In this document: piece after piece, positions 62,691-64,000 of the stretch
How positions within the stretch are numbered: position 1 is the first letter of the stretch
Layout: each line of letters opens with the position of its first letter
From: Lachnospiraceae bacterium
GTDB taxonomy: Bacteria > Bacillota > Clostridia > Lachnospirales > Lachnospiraceae
Length of the DNA: 64,000 bases
Direction: 5' to 3'
NCBI GenBank assembly: GCA_902363555.1
Contig: CABJAM010000003.1
Location: 685,247 to 749,246 of the forward strand
Notes under the pieces: model-generated
Seen by the model: the letters and a program-made list of their open reading frames with translations, nothing else
The model's database searches: none
What the model was told of the DNA's origin: nothing
Made by a program: the position numbers and the translations under genes

Positions 62691-62717
62691 TAATATATGT
62701 TTCCGCCGACAGATTGT
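62691..62717 (-). promoter_or_regulatory. Candidate mother-cell sigma factor promoter for cotJ
   Basis: On the minus strand CATATATTA (62691-62699) fits the sigma-K -10 pattern CATAnnnTA, and an AC (62716-62717) lies 16 bases upstream. Bacillus cotJ is known to be sigma-E dependent, and the hexamer also partly fits sigma-E. The match is short. Confidence 0.45.
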
Positions 62718-62793
62718 GAAAATTTGCAGCCATTCCAGGGGGCGGACTGTTATGAAGCGCTCCGCGCGGGAACAGATTAAAGCACCGTCCGGC

Positions 62794-63687
62794 TTAGACC
62801 TCCTGCATCAACGCGATCTCCTCCTGGAGTCTTTCCAAAAATATTTTGGAAGCTTTAGAAAATACCTGGTACTTTTTCCAGGCAATATTAAGGCCGGCCT
62901 TCAGCGGCGGCGACAGGGGGCGGAAGGTCAGACGGCTGTTACATCCGGTATTTACAAGCTTATCCAGTGTCAGCGCATAGCCCACGCCTTCCTCCACCAT
63001 CAAAGAGGCATTGTAAATAAGATTATAGTTAGCGATCACGTTGAGCTTTTGGGCGTCACTGCCGATCCAGCCGGAGAGCACATTGCGGACCAGATTCTGC
63101 CGGGAGCAGATGAGCGGTATATTCCACAGATCCTCCGGGTGGATTGCTTCGCAGGCCGCCAGCGGACAGTCCTTTGGCATGAGCAGCCCCCATGTATCCA
63201 TGGCGGGAAGCCGCAGGTAATCGTACTTTTTTATATCCGACGGGTCGATGAGAACGCCAAAATCCAGTAGTCCTTTATCCAGCCGTTCCATAACGTCCTC
63301 GGCATTGCCGCTGTAAAGATAGTAGCGGATCTGGGGATATTCCTCCCGAAGCCCTTTGACAGTCCGGGCGATCATACGCATGGCGTCCGTCTCACCGCCG
63401 CCGATGTGGACCACACCGCTGATCATCTCGTCAGGTTCCCCGAAATCCGCTTCTGTTTTTTCAACAAGATCGACGATCTCCTGGGCGCGCTTGCGCAAAA
63501 ATACGCCCTCCTCCGTCAGGGTGATCTTGCGGCTTCCCCGTATAAATAATTTTTTCCCCAGCTCTGTTTCCAGCTCCATAAGCTGCTTCGACAGGGTGGG
63601 CTGGGTGATGTGTAAAGCATCCGCGGCTCCGGTAATGCTTTCTTCACGGGCAACCGCCAGAAAATATTTTAAAACTCTTACTTCCAT
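62794..63687 (-). CDS. LysR-family regulator
   Basis: This is a 297 aa LysR regulator. The HTH spans GAADALHITQPTLSKQLMELETELG, and the C-terminal effector-binding domain follows. The start fits AGGAGG 9 bases before ATG 63687; ATG 63693 is an alternative. It is downstream of an IS30-type gene that is divergent, and its target is unclear. Confidence 0.86.
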   Translation of the reverse strand: MEVRVLKYFLAVAREESITGAADALHITQPTLSKQLMELETELGKKLFIRGSRKITLTEEGVFLRKRAQEIVDLVEKTEADFGEPDEMISGVVHIGGGETDAMRMIARTVKGLREEYPQIRYYLYSGNAEDVMERLDKGLLDFGVLIDPSDIKKYDYLRLPAMDTWGLLMPKDCPLAACEAIHPEDLWNIPLICSRQNLVRNVLSGWIGSDAQKLNVIANYNLIYNASLMVEEGVGYALTLDKLVNTGCNSRLTFRPLSPPLKAGLNIAWKKYQVFSKASKIFLERLQEEIALMQEV

Positions 63688-63863
63688 AAGCATTATCCTC
63701 CTGAGGATAGTAGGTTAATTAAAAAGTTAAATGCAACACAGACAGGTGCGATTACAACTTGGTCATTATATAGAGCCATGAGGTGCAGTTACTATTTCAT
63801 GGCTTTTCATATGCCCATTTATCCGTTACAATAAGTCTGTCCTGCCTTAGACAGGAGGCAGAT

Positions 63864-64000
63864 ATGAGCAAAAAGCATCTTACCCTTAATGACAGGATCG
63901 TGATCCAAGCTGGTCTGCAGCAATGTTTATCACTGGCAAAGATCGCAGAAAGGATTGGTGTCTCACGGTCAACAATAAGCAGAGAGATCAAAGCACGCCG
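63864..64000 (+). CDS. IS30-family transposase, N-terminal part
   Basis: The gene runs off the right edge. The first 45 residues (SKKHLTLNDRIVIQAGLQQ, then LAKIAERIGVSRSTISREI) are the N-terminal HTH of IS30-family transposases. AGGAGG lies 7 bases before ATG 63864. The left inverted repeat of the insertion would be expected between about 63770 and 63840 but could not be fixed without the right end. Confidence 0.75.
   Translation, partial: MSKKHLTLNDRIVIQAGLQQCLSLAKIAERIGVSRSTISREIKAR

Overview
The window looks like chromosomal DNA from a spore-forming gut-type Clostridia, most likely Lachnospiraceae (inference). The signs are strong AGGAGG ribosome sites, TTGACA-N17-TATAAT-type promoters, a cotJ spore-coat operon, LL-diaminopimelate aminotransferase, a clostridial leuCDB-ilvDB-serCA block, CUT1 sugar-transport genes without their own ATPase, and moderate GC. 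No rRNA, tRNA, CRISPR array or complete mobile element was found. The right edge enters an IS30-type transposase.

Layout. 1-640: the tail of an upstream gene, then a very long hairpin element. 712-9313: a NarL-type two-component system, a sugar-binding lipoprotein, two permeases, a cyclase-family hydrolase and a GH95 alpha-fucosidase, so a fucoside uptake and degradation locus. 9369-19872: a LysR regulator divergent from leucine, branched-chain and serine biosynthesis genes (leuC, leuD, leuB, ilvD, ilvB, serC, serA). 20140-32000: a cytidine-deaminase-like protein, DUF1015, an amidohydrolase, a ferritin-like protein, dapL, a methyltransferase, glgB, an MscS channel, a small XRE regulator and argH. 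32225-37150: an ADP-ribosylglycohydrolase-like fusion protein, rpsO and pnp. 37241-44631: a corrinoid-methyltransferase-like protein, LysR, DegV, an HD-GYP response regulator with an Hpt partner, and an AraC regulator divergent from a MATE exporter. 44640-45000: a second copy of the long hairpin element. 45161-49079: an LRR protein, a VWA protein and a MoxR-type AAA+ ATPase. 49146-53583: an alanine symporter convergent with an M20 peptidase and two membrane proteins. 53787-61549: an Hsp70-like protein, a C39-like cysteine protease with eleven aspartate-rich repeats, an unknown protein and two dynamin-like GTPases. 61604-62636: cotJ. 62794-63687: LysR.

Most notable. (1) Two roughly 350-400 bp hairpin elements have arms unrelated in sequence but a shared core, with compensatory changes between the two copies; they look like an undescribed structured RNA or DNA element. 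(2) The Hsp70, cysteine protease and paired dynamin GTPase operon is a candidate multi-protein stress or defence machine, with two unusual tandem-repeat arrays between its genes. (3) The LRR-VWA-MoxR cassette and the DUF5058-like membrane pair with an M20 peptidase are further poorly characterised modules. Several families of short intergenic palindromes are scattered through the window.
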